Under the pieces are notes generated by a model. That model was not told the origin of the DNA, did not search any database, and worked only from the letters and a program-made list of their open reading frames with translations. Below, in pieces: positions 63,855 to 64,000 of a stretch of DNA of 64,000 bases. Origin of the DNA: Paralithodes platypus. Taxonomy: Eukaryota > Arthropoda > Malacostraca > Decapoda > Lithodidae. The stretch is taken from the NCBI GenBank assembly GCA_032716605.1, contig CM064512.1:26465273-26529272 (forward strand), written 5' to 3'. The position numbers and the translations under genes were made by a program. Position 1 is the stretch's first letter. Each line of letters starts with the position of its first letter.

Positions 63855-64000
63855 TATTTGTGCTGGACCCCTTTCTCCCTAATTTTTTAGCCCCATTAGT
63901 TTTGAAATTGTAATACGTTCGCTCTGGGAGCATTAGTTTGGTGATTATTTGACCTTTCGCCCCATGTTTGTGGTTATTAAGACGTGCCATTTCAGTGAGC
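63855..64000 (-). repeat. Dispersed repeat family X, copy 8 (runs off the window)
   Basis: On the minus strand: GGGGCGAAAGGTCAAATAAT, CACCAAACTAATGCTCCC, TCAAAACTAATGGGGCTAAA and AGGGAGAAAGGGGTCCAGC. The start lies beyond the window end. Confidence 0.7.

Overview
The window looks like repeat-dense, gene-poor intergenic DNA from an invertebrate animal, most likely an arthropod and possibly a decapod crustacean. This is inferred from the mix of Jockey/CR1-type LINEs, a BEL/Pao element, many TTAA-flanked MITEs, long TA/CA/TC microsatellites and interspersed TGACCT-rich repeats; the species cannot be named from the sequence. I found no convincing host protein-coding gene, rRNA or intact tRNA. Nearly all the coding capacity belongs to transposable elements.

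Layout. 0.3-3.9 kb: a tRNA-like inverted pair, then a long repeat packed with TGACCT half-sites and carrying a 480-bp TTAA MITE. 5.6-10.7 kb: a decayed Ty3/gypsy element broken by a 557-bp TIR element with perfect 98-bp ends and by a 5'-truncated LINE. 10.9-12.3 kb: a CR1-like LINE fragment carrying another TTAA MITE. 13.4-15.05 kb: a TIR element with a MITE nested inside. 16.5-21.3 kb: a nested stack, in which a small TTAA element contains a 4.6-kb TTA-flanked element, which contains LINE pieces and a large inverted/tandem repeat. 23.4-25.1 kb: inverted LINE copies. 25-28.8 kb: dispersed repeats, a MITE and a 1.85-kb TTA-flanked element with subterminal motif arrays. 29-36 kb: three precise tandem arrays (69, 73 and 87 bp) and two interleaved LINEs. 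38-42.2 kb: a MITE, a short Helitron, a CR1-like LINE and a Penelope-like end. 43.8-55.0 kb: a young BEL/Pao retrotransposon with near-identical LTRs. 55-64 kb: tandem repeats and several copies of the same LINE family.

The most notable object is the BEL/Pao element on the minus strand (43837-55035). Its LTRs differ at about three places and it has a 5-bp GCTTC target duplication. Its gag-protease-RT-RNaseH-integrase reading frame is complete apart from one near-full-length LINE inserted between RT/RNaseH halves. Between the 5' LTR and gag it carries a separate 217-codon frame that encodes an SGNH/GDSL-type hydrolase with all four catalytic blocks. I am not aware of such a module as a standard part of BEL/Pao elements.

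The elements record a layered history. LINE-A copies invaded the gypsy and BEL elements. TTAA-specific MITEs invaded the TGACCT repeat, a CR1-like LINE and the Y element. A 3-bp-TSD element opened a TTAA MITE. All boundaries were read by eye from the sequence; family assignments rest on motifs, not on database searches.
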